Below are positions 6,506 through 13,516 of a stretch of 15,554 nucleotides of DNA, in pieces. How positions within the stretch are numbered: position 1 is the first letter of the stretch; every line of letters starts with the position of its first letter. The stretch lies in the NCBI GenBank assembly GCA_044426355.1, contig JAWXUO010000045.1:1-15554 (forward strand), read 5' to 3'. The DNA is from CAYJLC01 sp044426355 (GTDB lineage: Bacteria > Bacillota > Clostridia > Oscillospirales > Butyricicoccaceae). The notes under the pieces are model-generated. The model saw only the letters and a program-made list of their open reading frames with translations. It had not been told where the DNA came from and made no database searches. The translations under genes and the position numbers were made by a program.

Positions 6506-7672
6506 ATGGATTTTATAAATAATTTTTTAAAACGTTTTAGTTATGATTACTGCAAGGATTGTAATCAAGAAATGGAAGAAAGAACAAAAAGTTTATATGC
6601 ACTGCCTATGAACAGAGCAACTGATGGAAATTTTGACACGAAAATAGATTATTTTGCAAAAAATGCTATTGCGATTAACGATACATACCAAATACCAAGT
6701 GGATATAATGGAGCATATGTAAAGCTATACCAATGTGGAAGCTGTGGAAAACAAGTCGAGTGCTTAGAAATTTTTTCAAATTCAAGCAGTAATTCGTCTA
6801 AAACAATTGTAAAGCTCGAATCTGGAAGTATTAGAGAATTGCAAGCGAAGATTTTAACCAATGAATATCTCGAAGTAGAGGAGAAAGTTTATACTCCTGT
6901 GACATCAGACCCTGCACAAAAAATCCAAGATTATAAAAATAATAATATACCAAAGCAGACAAATCCAGCTAAAAAAGTTAGAACATTTATATTTATTGTG
7001 TTTTTAATGACTTTTTTTGCTCCTATAACTTCGTTAATTACGAATATAGTTGTTTTTGACGAAATTAAAAACCAATTACTAGAAGAAGAAAAAAACGCAC
7101 AACAATATTACATAGAAGATGAAAATAACTCGAATTCTGATGATATTAATACAAATAAACTTTATAAGAGTTGTTTTTATAGTACTCGAAGTGGTGCTTT
7201 TATTTCGCTAGAAGATGAAAGACATTATCGCTATTACGGATTTATTGGGAATTTAGAAGATAATTATTACGAGGGGACTTATGATATTTATCGTGGTGAT
7301 GAGGCGATAAAACAATTTTTAAGTATGAGCGAATTTGGTATAACGCAAACTGAGCTTGAAAGCTACGTAGAATATAGCATAGAAAATGGTTACATCGTAG
7401 GTTTGCATGAAATGTCAAGTGAGCAAATTTATGAATTTGATGAAAATGGCGAAATTGTAGGGATAAATTCGTATATTCCACGCTATGAAGTTACAAAAGA
7501 TGATTTGTATCTGTTAACTTGTCGCCCACAAACTTTAATAAAAGATGGAATGTTGTACTCGCCATCTCAGCTAACATTTACGTATATAGGTTTTTATATT
7601 GAAGACAGAAATGGAATAGAATTTACTTATTGTGAGGGTGATGAAGTTGTATTTTGGGAGTTTTTATATTAA
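6506..7672 (+). CDS. Uncharacterised zinc-ribbon, single-pass membrane protein
   Basis: I do not recognise a family. The frame opens with a GTG at 6470, but that is within a few bases of the predicted transcription start. The ATG at 6506 follows AGGAG by 4 bases and is preferred (388 residues). Near the N-terminus, CKDC (about residues 16-19) and CGSC (about 76-79) could form a four-Cys zinc ribbon with a long insertion. After a charged linker there is one strong membrane segment (about 152-175, TFIFIVFLMTFFAPITSLI), then an acidic, Asn/Glu-rich stretch and a C-terminal domain of about 170 residues rich in Tyr and Glu (YYGFIGNLEDNYYEGTYDIY). There is no signal peptide, so the ribbon is probably cytoplasmic and the C-terminal domain outside. 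The divergent HxlR-type regulator may control it. Confidence 0.75.
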   Translation: MDFINNFLKRFSYDYCKDCNQEMEERTKSLYALPMNRATDGNFDTKIDYFAKNAIAINDTYQIPSGYNGAYVKLYQCGSCGKQVECLEIFSNSSSNSSKTIVKLESGSIRELQAKILTNEYLEVEEKVYTPVTSDPAQKIQDYKNNNIPKQTNPAKKVRTFIFIVFLMTFFAPITSLITNIVVFDEIKNQLLEEEKNAQQYYIEDENNSNSDDINTNKLYKSCFYSTRSGAFISLEDERHYRYYGFIGNLEDNYYEGTYDIYRGDEAIKQFLSMSEFGITQTELESYVEYSIENGYIVGLHEMSSEQIYEFDENGEIVGINSYIPRYEVTKDDLYLLTCRPQTLIKDGMLYSPSQLTFTYIGFYIEDRNGIEFTYCEGDEVVFWEFLY

Positions 7673-7751
7673 AAGTTGAAAATATTAATGCGTTTATATG
7701 GTTTAGCATTTATAAATTATATTTTTAGGCAAAATTTAATAAATAAAAATA

Positions 7752-7786
7752 CAAGGCTTGGTAACTAAACAGATACCAAGCCTTTT
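7752..7786. terminator. Bidirectional rho-independent terminator
   Basis: A perfect 11-bp stem, AAGGCTTGGTA / TACCAAGCCTT, with a 10-base loop is followed by TTT on the plus strand and by TTGTATTTTTATT on the minus strand. It sits between the convergent zinc-ribbon gene and diguanylate cyclase gene and can end both transcripts. Confidence 0.9.
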
Positions 7787-7788
7787 TA

Positions 7789-10551
7789 TTAATTTTTTTG
7801 CATATCGTCATTGTATAAAGTAGCTGTGTCCTTGCCTTTTTCTTTAGAAAAATACAACGCAATATCTGCATTATGTATTAATTTTGCATATTCGCTACCA
7901 TCAATTGGATAAATTGCGATACCTATACTTGCTTTGATTTTTCTTGTTTTGCCCTCAAAAGAAAACTCACGTTTTAAAGCTTCGAGCAAGACTTCCGAAC
8001 GTTTCATAGCTGATATATCGCTTGAAACACCTTTTAAAAGAACGGCAAATTCATCTCCACCAATGCGTCCTACAATATCTGTATCACGAGTTACACGTTT
8101 TAGTCTTTTACCTACAGAAGTAAGTAAATAATCTCCAAAACGATGCCCTAAAGTATCATTAACGCCTTTAAAATCATCTAAATCTATAAATATCAGTGCG
8201 TGTTGATCGGTAGGATAGTCATTTAAAATTTCGCAAGTTTTGTTTTCAAAACTAACCTTGTTATACACTTGTGTCATAAGGTCAATAGTTGCTTTTTGCT
8301 CTAATTCTTTTTTCCACTGAATATTTTCCATTGTTCCAAAAACTTCAGAAGGGATACCATTTTCGTCATAGATAAATTGACTTTTTATATTAAAATATTC
8401 AAAAACACCAACATCAATAGCAGAACGAATATCTATCTCTTTACAAATTCCATTAAATAAATCATCTGTATATTTGCGATAAATTTCGCAATCTTCGGGG
8501 TGTATAAATTCGTTTTCTATAAAAGTATCCACAAAATTTACTATTTCCGTACTAACGCCAAAACCTTCGCCGTTTGTGTCTGTGTGATAGAATGTTTTTG
8601 TTTTTAAATCTATACGAAATAATATTTTGTTTGATAACGTTTGCATAGCTAAGAAATATTGATTTAACGCAGAAAACTCTTTTTTTATAGTCACTTTGTC
8701 ATCAATATTAGTCATTTTTGCATATATTTCAACTAATTCACCATGTTCGTCAAGTATTTTTTGGCTGTGAATATCATACCATAAATATTCATCATCAAAC
8801 TTAAAACGAGCAGTGATAATATCTATTTTATCGGCATACCAATCATCAACATCTTTTTTATATTTTTTAGCATCATCTGGGTGTACTAATTCATCTTTTA
8901 TAATAGTGTTTATATGGTCTGGAATACCAGAAACGTAAGGGATTAACATTTTTCCTTTGTGTGAATGATACAATGTAGAAGTTTTAACGTCTACTCTATA
9001 TAAAATATCATCTGACAATTCTTGCATAACCGAAAGATATTTATTTGCAAAATCTAGGTTTTGTTTTAGTTCTTTATTTTCTTGAATATTAACTAATTTT
9101 CCGAAAACTTCTTTCAAATTACCTTGGTCGTCAAATATTTTTTTAACTTGTACGTCAAACCATTCGTATGTATCATTATCAACTAAAAATCTTAATGAAC
9201 AACCGTCAATTTTGTCATCGTACCAGTCTTGTGCGTATTGTTCATATTTTTTCGCATCGTCTGGGTGAATAATTTTATTGGTAAGTAGATTATCTATAAA
9301 ATTTGGTACACTAGAAAAAGTGCCAGCCTCACCGTCGTCTGTTAAATGGTGCATAGTCACAGTTTCTACATCAATACGGAAAAGAACATCATCTGATATT
9401 TCTTGCATGGCTTTTAAATATTGATTTAATGTAGAATTTTGCTCTTTTATTTCAAGTTCGTCTTGTATATTTACGAGTATTCCAAAAATATCTTTTACAT
9501 TTCCTTGGCTATCGTATATTTTTCTTGCGTTTATTTCATACCACAGATATTCATCATTCGCAAAAGCAAAACGAATAGGGTGTTTTGGTGGAATATCTCT
9601 TTCGTGAAAATCTCGATGATTTTCCATATATAGTTCTTTATCATCTGGGTGAATTAAGTCACTCTCCATAAAAATATCTATATAATTAGGAATTATTCTT
9701 TCTATTCCACTTTTTTCTCCAATATCACTGTATAAATACATTGTTTTTGTTGTTATATCAGTGTGATACAAAATATTTTCCGTAACTTCTTGCATAACTG
9801 ATAGGTATTGCTGAATATCAGAGTAATGTTCGGCAATCTCAATTTGGGATTCAATATTTGTCATGCAAATTAAAATTTTATCTACACCAGAACTATCTAA
9901 AGTTCTTCTCTCGAAGTCTATTAAATACCATGTTTTTTCGCCTTTTGCAGTTAAAATTTCGATTTTTGTAGTATAATTCGGTTTTTTATTTAAATTAGAT
10001 AAAATTTCATTTACTAATCGTTCTCTGCCGTCTAGTATAAAACCGTTAATAAAATCTTCTTTTAAGTGATGATTTATTGTATCTTGATTTGAGTCAAAAA
10101 CAGTACAAAAAGCGTCGTTACAATACACAATACTAAGGTTTTTATCAAAATTTACTATAGCTTCTGCTTTAAAAGATTCTTTTACGTGATGCACAGACAT
10201 GTCTAAACGCAAATCGTTCATAGGGATAACTTCTAAAAAAACAGCTGTTTTATCATCGTTAAAATATCCGACTTGCAAATCAACTTGAATTGAATCTCTA
10301 TTTGGGATACAAGCTTTAACGTTGTAAAACATTGTTGTAGATTTTTCGTTTAATATTTTTTTTATATCAATTGTAAAAGGGTCTACCTCAGTTGCGAGAA
10401 TTTTTTTTAAATCACAATTTTCTAAGGTAACGTTAAATATTTCGATAGCTCGTTTATTTGCAAATAAAACTTTTTCGGTTTTTATATCTAATACAAAAAA
10501 GGAATTTCCGTAATTTTCTATAAAATTACTAATACTTTCTTTTATATTCAA
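7789..10551 (-). CDS. Multi-PAS diguanylate cyclase (GGDEF)
   Basis: I choose a TTG start at 10551 (920 residues), 9 bases after AAAAGGGGG. The in-frame ATG at 10578 lies at or before the predicted transcription start and has no ribosome-binding site. No membrane segment is seen, so the enzyme is cytosolic. Two PAS domains (about 10-100 and 115-235) precede four homologous PAS-like modules of 127-129 residues starting near 249, 378, 505 and 632, each opening YLxxMQExSDDxLFRIDxxT and containing IHPDD and a WYD-type strand. The GGDEF domain (about 757-915) has FIDLDDFKGVND, an intact GGDEF at 831-835 and the inhibitory I-site RDTD five residues upstream. It should make c-di-GMP from two GTP with product inhibition. 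No EAL domain is present. What the PAS domains sense is unknown. Confidence 0.95.
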   Translation of the reverse strand: MNIKESISNFIENYGNSFFVLDIKTEKVLFANKRAIEIFNVTLENCDLKKILATEVDPFTIDIKKILNEKSTTMFYNVKACIPNRDSIQVDLQVGYFNDDKTAVFLEVIPMNDLRLDMSVHHVKESFKAEAIVNFDKNLSIVYCNDAFCTVFDSNQDTINHHLKEDFINGFILDGRERLVNEILSNLNKKPNYTTKIEILTAKGEKTWYLIDFERRTLDSSGVDKILICMTNIESQIEIAEHYSDIQQYLSVMQEVTENILYHTDITTKTMYLYSDIGEKSGIERIIPNYIDIFMESDLIHPDDKELYMENHRDFHERDIPPKHPIRFAFANDEYLWYEINARKIYDSQGNVKDIFGILVNIQDELEIKEQNSTLNQYLKAMQEISDDVLFRIDVETVTMHHLTDDGEAGTFSSVPNFIDNLLTNKIIHPDDAKKYEQYAQDWYDDKIDGCSLRFLVDNDTYEWFDVQVKKIFDDQGNLKEVFGKLVNIQENKELKQNLDFANKYLSVMQELSDDILYRVDVKTSTLYHSHKGKMLIPYVSGIPDHINTIIKDELVHPDDAKKYKKDVDDWYADKIDIITARFKFDDEYLWYDIHSQKILDEHGELVEIYAKMTNIDDKVTIKKEFSALNQYFLAMQTLSNKILFRIDLKTKTFYHTDTNGEGFGVSTEIVNFVDTFIENEFIHPEDCEIYRKYTDDLFNGICKEIDIRSAIDVGVFEYFNIKSQFIYDENGIPSEVFGTMENIQWKKELEQKATIDLMTQVYNKVSFENKTCEILNDYPTDQHALIFIDLDDFKGVNDTLGHRFGDYLLTSVGKRLKRVTRDTDIVGRIGGDEFAVLLKGVSSDISAMKRSEVLLEALKREFSFEGKTRKIKASIGIAIYPIDGSEYAKLIHNADIALYFSKEKGKDTATLYNDDMQKN

Positions 10552-10580
10552 AGTAATATACCCCCTTTTCGTGTTCATAA

Positions 10581-10608
10581 ATTATATCTAAAAATAGACT
10601 ATATCAAA
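10581..10608 (-). promoter_or_regulatory. Promoter of the diguanylate cyclase gene
   Basis: On the minus strand, TATAAT (10586-10581) lies 2 bases before the ATG at 10578, with TTTGAT 16 bp further upstream (10608-10603). Transcription would begin near 10574, which places the ATG outside the message and favours the TTG start. Confidence 0.55.
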
Positions 10609-10609
10609 G

Positions 10610-10625
10610 TATATGTTAACATATA
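10610..10625. promoter_or_regulatory. Perfect 16-bp palindrome upstream of the diguanylate cyclase promoter
   Basis: TATATGTTAACATATA is a perfect palindrome touching the -35 region. It could be an operator for an unknown regulator. The rest of the 10626-10727 gap is A/T-rich and shows nothing clear. Confidence 0.4.
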
Positions 10626-10794
10626 TAATAAAAAAATGCAATAGTTTTAGAAAAAATAAATTTTATTTTTTAACACATTGTTAATAAAATATTCATAATT
10701 AAAATGGGGTATTAGCTAGTTTTTGTTTTACGATTTGTACTAATAAAATTTATCACTAAAAGTAATGTTTTTATTTCAAACACTCGCTGTTTGG

Positions 10795-10948
10795 CGTACT
10801 TGTTTTTTTATTTGTGCTAATTAAACTTTTTACTAAAAGTAGTGTTTTTTCTTTTAACACTCGCCGTTTGGCGTACTTGTTTTTTTATTTGTGCTAATTA
10901 AACTTTTTACTAAAAGTAGTGTTTTTTCTTTTAACACTCGCCGTTTGG
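10795..10948 (+). repeat. Two perfect 77-bp tandem repeats (left arm of copy 2)
   Basis: 10795-10871 and 10872-10948 are identical base for base; a diverged third unit precedes them, ending at 10794. Each unit contains two small hairpins, CTTTTTACTAAAAG and AGTGTT-N9-AACACT, and ends CGCCGTTTGG. Perfect identity implies recent duplication or gene conversion. Confidence 0.9.
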
Positions 10949-10949
10949 C

Positions 10950-11400
10950 AGTTCTTGTATCGACAAGAACTCAAGCGAAAAACTTTTTAGAAAAGTTTTA
11001 CCAAATTTATTATCAAGAGATATTTTTGGTATTTTGGTTCGGTGGTGGATTGATTTTAAGGCTTTTCCTCTCAAAATACGCTATCGCTCATGCAATTTAA
11101 TATTTAATTTACATTTTACAGTCGAAAAAACCACCTAACATTCCGTTTATCTTCAATATGCGTTTTTAATCTGTGCAGAGGTTAAAATTTGTAGTAAAGT
11201 AATAAAATTACTTAAATTCAGGCTGTTTCGTGCTGTTTACAAAGTTAAAATATGGCAAATTTAAACGATAGTGGTGAAAAAAGCAAGCCTATTAAGCTCC
11301 ACTCGAGCCGAATTATTTTATATAAAACAACTCTTAACAATAAATTTGGTAAAACTTTTCTAAAAAGTTTTTTTCTTGAGTTCTTGGAAACCCAAGAACT
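10950..11400 (+). ncRNA. Conserved structured core of element copy 2 (candidate RNA, strand uncertain)
   Basis: It aligns with 5413-5864. Key pairings are GGTGG (11041-11045) with CCACC (11131-11135), AGTGG with CCACT near 11267-11305, and GTAGT with ATTAC through a G-U pair. Where it differs from copy 1, the partner strand often changes too. The conserved blocks CCGTTTATCTTCAATATGCG and AACGATAGTGGTGAAAAAAG are both present. I see no similarity to tmRNA, RNase P, SRP RNA or group II intron domain V. Confidence 0.35.
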
Positions 11401-11401
11401 G

Positions 11402-11533
11402 CCAAACGGCGAGTGTTAAAAGAAAAAATATCACTTTTAGTAAAAAGTTTAATTAGCACAAATAAAAAGTAACTGCCAAACGGCGAGTGTTAAAAGAAAA
11501 AATATCACTTTTAGTAAAAAGTTTAATTAGCAC
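11402..11533 (-). repeat. Two tandem units in the right arm of copy 2
   Basis: The first 58 bases of each unit (11402-11459 and 11476-11533) are identical, running from CCAAACGGCGAGTG to TTTAATTAGCAC. They are the reverse complement of the left-arm 77-bp units with a few changes, so the arms could pair into one long hairpin. Confidence 0.85.
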
Positions 11534-11577
11534 GAGTTATAAAATTACATTTATTACGCATAAAAAACACAAATCTA

Positions 11578-12225
11578 TTATTTCTTGCACATAAAATAAA
11601 TCATAGAACCTTCTACTCGAATTTCGACTGATTTATACATTTCACTTAAATTGTTTTTTACGTCATCTAGCGATTCAAAAGGCTTCGTAAACCAACCTTT
11701 TTTAGCTAAAAATTTATCTACCCACAAATCTGTAATTTTACTTTGGCCTTCTATATAAAAGGTAGATATAAACATTCCATCTTTTTTTAAAACTCGAAAT
11801 ATTTCTTCATATGCTTTTGGTTTATCTGGAAAAGCATGAAAACCGTTCATACTAAACACAATATCGAAAGATTCTTCAGAAAATTCTAAATTAGAAACAT
11901 CGCCTTGAACACAGTTTATATGCTCGCAGTTTAAAAATCTTTCTTTTGCTTGATTTAACATGTCAGTGCTGTAATCAAGGCATGTAATTTGTGCATTCGA
12001 TAACTTTTTCCATTTTTCGTGTGTAAAAACTGCTGTTCCAACAGGAACATCTAAAATTTTCCCATCAAAATTATCTGGAATGTAATTTAAAACCTTTTTT
12101 GCGATTTCGTTATCATCGCCACCACCCCAAAATATTTTCATGTAAATTTTTCCTAAAAAACTTTTTTGTGTTAGTATATCATCATAAATATTTTTAGATT
12201 TTTTGTATGCTTTTTCAATTGACAT
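11578..12225 (-). CDS. Class I SAM-dependent methyltransferase
   Basis: The 215-residue protein has a Rossmann-type methyltransferase fold. Motif I is ILDVPVGTAVF (D59 to G63, the DVPVGT variant rather than DxGCGTG), followed by the acidic strand end LDYSTDML (D84) that would bind the SAM ribose. GDVSNLEFSEESFDIVFSMNGFHAF is motifs III-IV, and EEIFRVLKKDGMFIST is the helix and strand typical of Methyltransf_11. AAAGGAG lies 5 bases before the ATG. The substrate cannot be read from sequence; ubiquinone/menaquinone-type or small-molecule methylation is possible. It is divergent from the metal-uptake operon, and its promoter carries the same dyad as that operon, so expression may follow metal status. 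The right arm of a non-coding element lies directly downstream. Confidence 0.88.
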   Translation of the reverse strand: MSIEKAYKKSKNIYDDILTQKSFLGKIYMKIFWGGGDDNEIAKKVLNYIPDNFDGKILDVPVGTAVFTHEKWKKLSNAQITCLDYSTDMLNQAKERFLNCEHINCVQGDVSNLEFSEESFDIVFSMNGFHAFPDKPKAYEEIFRVLKKDGMFISTFYIEGQSKITDLWVDKFLAKKGWFTKPFESLDDVKNNLSEMYKSVEIRVEGSMIYFMCKK

Positions 12226-12256
12226 AATTACTCCTTTATAAACTGCTTAAAATTTA

Positions 12257-12272
12257 GTTAGCAGTACCTAAC
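12257..12272. promoter_or_regulatory. Candidate metal-repressor operator at the methyltransferase promoter
   Basis: GTTAGCAGTACCTAAC has perfect 5-bp inverted arms and lies just downstream of the methyltransferase -10 box. It matches the palindrome in the divergent metal-transport promoter at most positions (consensus GTTAGCANTANCTAAY). Confidence 0.5.
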
Positions 12273-12275
12273 GAT

Positions 12276-12304
12276 ATTCTATCACATTTCAAAAACTTTG
12301 TCAA
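12276..12304 (-). promoter_or_regulatory. Promoter of the methyltransferase gene
   Basis: On the minus strand, a perfect TTGACA (12304-12299), a 17-bp spacer and TAGAAT (12281-12276) give a leader of about 45 bases. Confidence 0.75.
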
Positions 12305-12319
12305 TTCATGAATAAACAC

Positions 12320-12349
12320 TTGACAATACATAGCTTTATGATGTATCAT
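12320..12349 (+). promoter_or_regulatory. Promoter P1 of the metal ABC transporter operon
   Basis: A perfect TTGACA (12320-12325), an 18-bp spacer and TATCAT (12344-12349). Transcription would begin near 12356, leaving a leader of about 185 bases. Confidence 0.65.
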
Positions 12350-12358
12350 ATGAATAAG

Positions 12359-12372
12359 TTAGCATATGCTAA
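12359..12372. promoter_or_regulatory. Candidate MntR/DtxR-type operator of the transporter operon
   Basis: TTAGCATATGCTAA is a perfect 14-bp palindrome that begins 10 bp after the P1 -10 box, over the predicted transcription start. TTAG-N6-CTAA dyads are typical of DtxR-family metal repressors (IdeR, TroR, MntR). The regulator gene itself is not in the window. Confidence 0.55.
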
Positions 12373-12415
12373 TCGTTAATTTTGAGCTTTGTTTTCGTAT
12401 AAATAAAGTTATATA

Positions 12416-12444
12416 TTAACATTTTGATTATTTTTGCATATAAT
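12416..12444 (+). promoter_or_regulatory. Possible second promoter P2 of the transporter operon
   Basis: TTAACA (12416-12421), 17 bp and a perfect TATAAT (12439-12444) lie within the P1 leader and downstream of the operator. If used, it would escape simple repression. The AT-rich context makes a chance match possible. No known metal riboswitch is recognisable in 12373-12540. Confidence 0.4.
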
Positions 12445-12540
12445 AATTATTAGATTTAGGTTTTACGACCTTAATTATTTAATAAACAAACTTAACTATA
12501 AACGAAGTAACTTAAATTACTATAAAAAGGAGATTTTAAA

Positions 12541-13491
12541 ATGAATAAATCAAAAAAACACATTATATTAACACTTATTTTGATAATATCTATGATTGTG
12601 GGCTGTGAAAGTGAGAGTGTTTCTGAAAAAACAAGCACCACAGCAGATACGAAAATCAATGTTTTGTCTACAACTACAATGCTAAATGACATGGCGACAA
12701 TCATCGGTGGTGATAAAGTTCACGCTGTGTCGCTACTTGCGACAGCTGTAGACCCACACACATATCAAGCGACTGCTTTAGATGTTGAAAAAATGAATAA
12801 TGCTGATGTTATTTTGTACAACGGCTTTAATTTAGAAGCAAAACTTGAAAGCGTTATATTAAATCTTGAAAGTCAAGGAAAAAATATTATATGTGTCGAA
12901 AATGCTTTAGATGCTGACGATATTCTATATGATGCCGAGGAGCAAGACGCTATCGACCCACACGTTTGGAACGATATTAGCCTTTGGATTAAAGTTTCTA
13001 TGCATGTTGCAGAAAGTTTATCTAATATAGACCCTACAAATTCGGATATTTACAATGCAAACGCAGAAAATTTTGTAAACGAACTTTATGAACTAGAGGA
13101 GTATGTTATAAATCGCACTCTTGAAATTTCCGAAGAAAAACGCATTATTGTTAGTGCACACGATGCTTTTGGGTATTTAGGAAATGCCTATGGATACACA
13201 GTTGCAGGGCTTCAAGGAATTAACACAGAAGTAGAAGCGAGTACGCTTGATGTTATCTTGCTTGCTGATTTTATTGTAGAAAACAATGTGCCAGCTATTT
13301 TTACAGAAAGTGCGATAAATATAAAAACTTTAGAAGCACTACAAGAAGCAGTAAAATCTCGTGGTTTTGATGTCATATTAGTAGAAAAACCACTATATTC
13401 TGACTATTTAGGCGATGAAACGACCGATACAGAAACATATATCAAAACTTTTAAACATAATATTGACAGTATAGTTGACGCTTTAAAATAA
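12541..13491 (+). CDS. Metal ABC transporter substrate-binding lipoprotein (MntA/TroA-like)
   Basis: The 316-residue protein has a lipoprotein signal peptide with lipobox MIVGC (lipidated Cys22) and a Ser/Thr-rich linker, so it is tethered outside the membrane. It belongs to the cluster A-I (ZnuA/MntA/TroA) binding proteins. Likely metal ligands are H73 (DPHTYQ), H141 (DPHVWND), H207 (SAHDAFGYLG) and D288 (LYSDYLG), the His-His-His-Asp set known for TroA; PsaA/MntA Mn-binding proteins usually have Glu at the third position. GLQGINTEVEAS and FTESAIN are further family motifs. The long His-rich loop of typical ZnuA is absent. It should deliver Mn(II) or Zn(II) to the transporter encoded downstream. 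AAAAAGGAG precedes the ATG. Metal choice cannot be settled from sequence. Confidence 0.93.
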   Translation: MNKSKKHIILTLILIISMIVGCESESVSEKTSTTADTKINVLSTTTMLNDMATIIGGDKVHAVSLLATAVDPHTYQATALDVEKMNNADVILYNGFNLEAKLESVILNLESQGKNIICVENALDADDILYDAEEQDAIDPHVWNDISLWIKVSMHVAESLSNIDPTNSDIYNANAENFVNELYELEEYVINRTLEISEEKRIIVSAHDAFGYLGNAYGYTVAGLQGINTEVEASTLDVILLADFIVENNVPAIFTESAINIKTLEALQEAVKSRGFDVILVEKPLYSDYLGDETTDTETYIKTFKHNIDSIVDALK

Positions 13492-13516
13492 AAAGTGAAA
13501 TTTAGAAAGGATACAC

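Larger units (their letters stand above)
10728..11567. repeat. Non-coding inverted-repeat element, copy 2
   Basis: It has the same architecture as the copy at 5269-5980 and fills the gap between the diguanylate cyclase and methyltransferase genes. The left arm has three tandem units of 77 bp, each ending CGCYGTTTGG (10785, 10862, 10939). The right arm has two inverted units 74 bp apart (CCAAACGGCG at 11402 and 11476). Subterminal hairpins are at 10950-10971 (9-bp stem, loop ATCG) and 11379-11400 (9-bp stem, loop AAAC), with A/T hairpins inside them at 10979-10999 and 11351-11371. There is no conserved ORF: a 69-codon frame across the left hairpins is absent from copy 1. No target-site duplication is evident. 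Confidence 0.75.

Noticed and set aside
10891..11100. A 69-codon open frame across the left hairpins of element copy 2
   Set aside because: It runs through repeat arm and hairpins, has no ribosome-binding site, and the matching part of copy 1 is not open, so it is not a conserved gene.
10785..11485. CRISPR array, because of direct repeats with CGCCGTTTGG
   Set aside because: The units are about 77 bp with no unique spacers, some are perfect end-to-end copies, the two sides are inverted, and no cas gene is present.
12373..12540. Manganese (yybP-ykoY) or other riboswitch in the transporter leader
   Set aside because: The conserved riboswitch blocks are not visible and only a weak 4-bp hairpin is found.
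6327..12900. Further TGTCGAA matches at 6327-6333 and 12894-12900, and one at 55-61
   Set aside because: All lie inside coding sequence, and about two chance matches are expected in a window of this size and composition.
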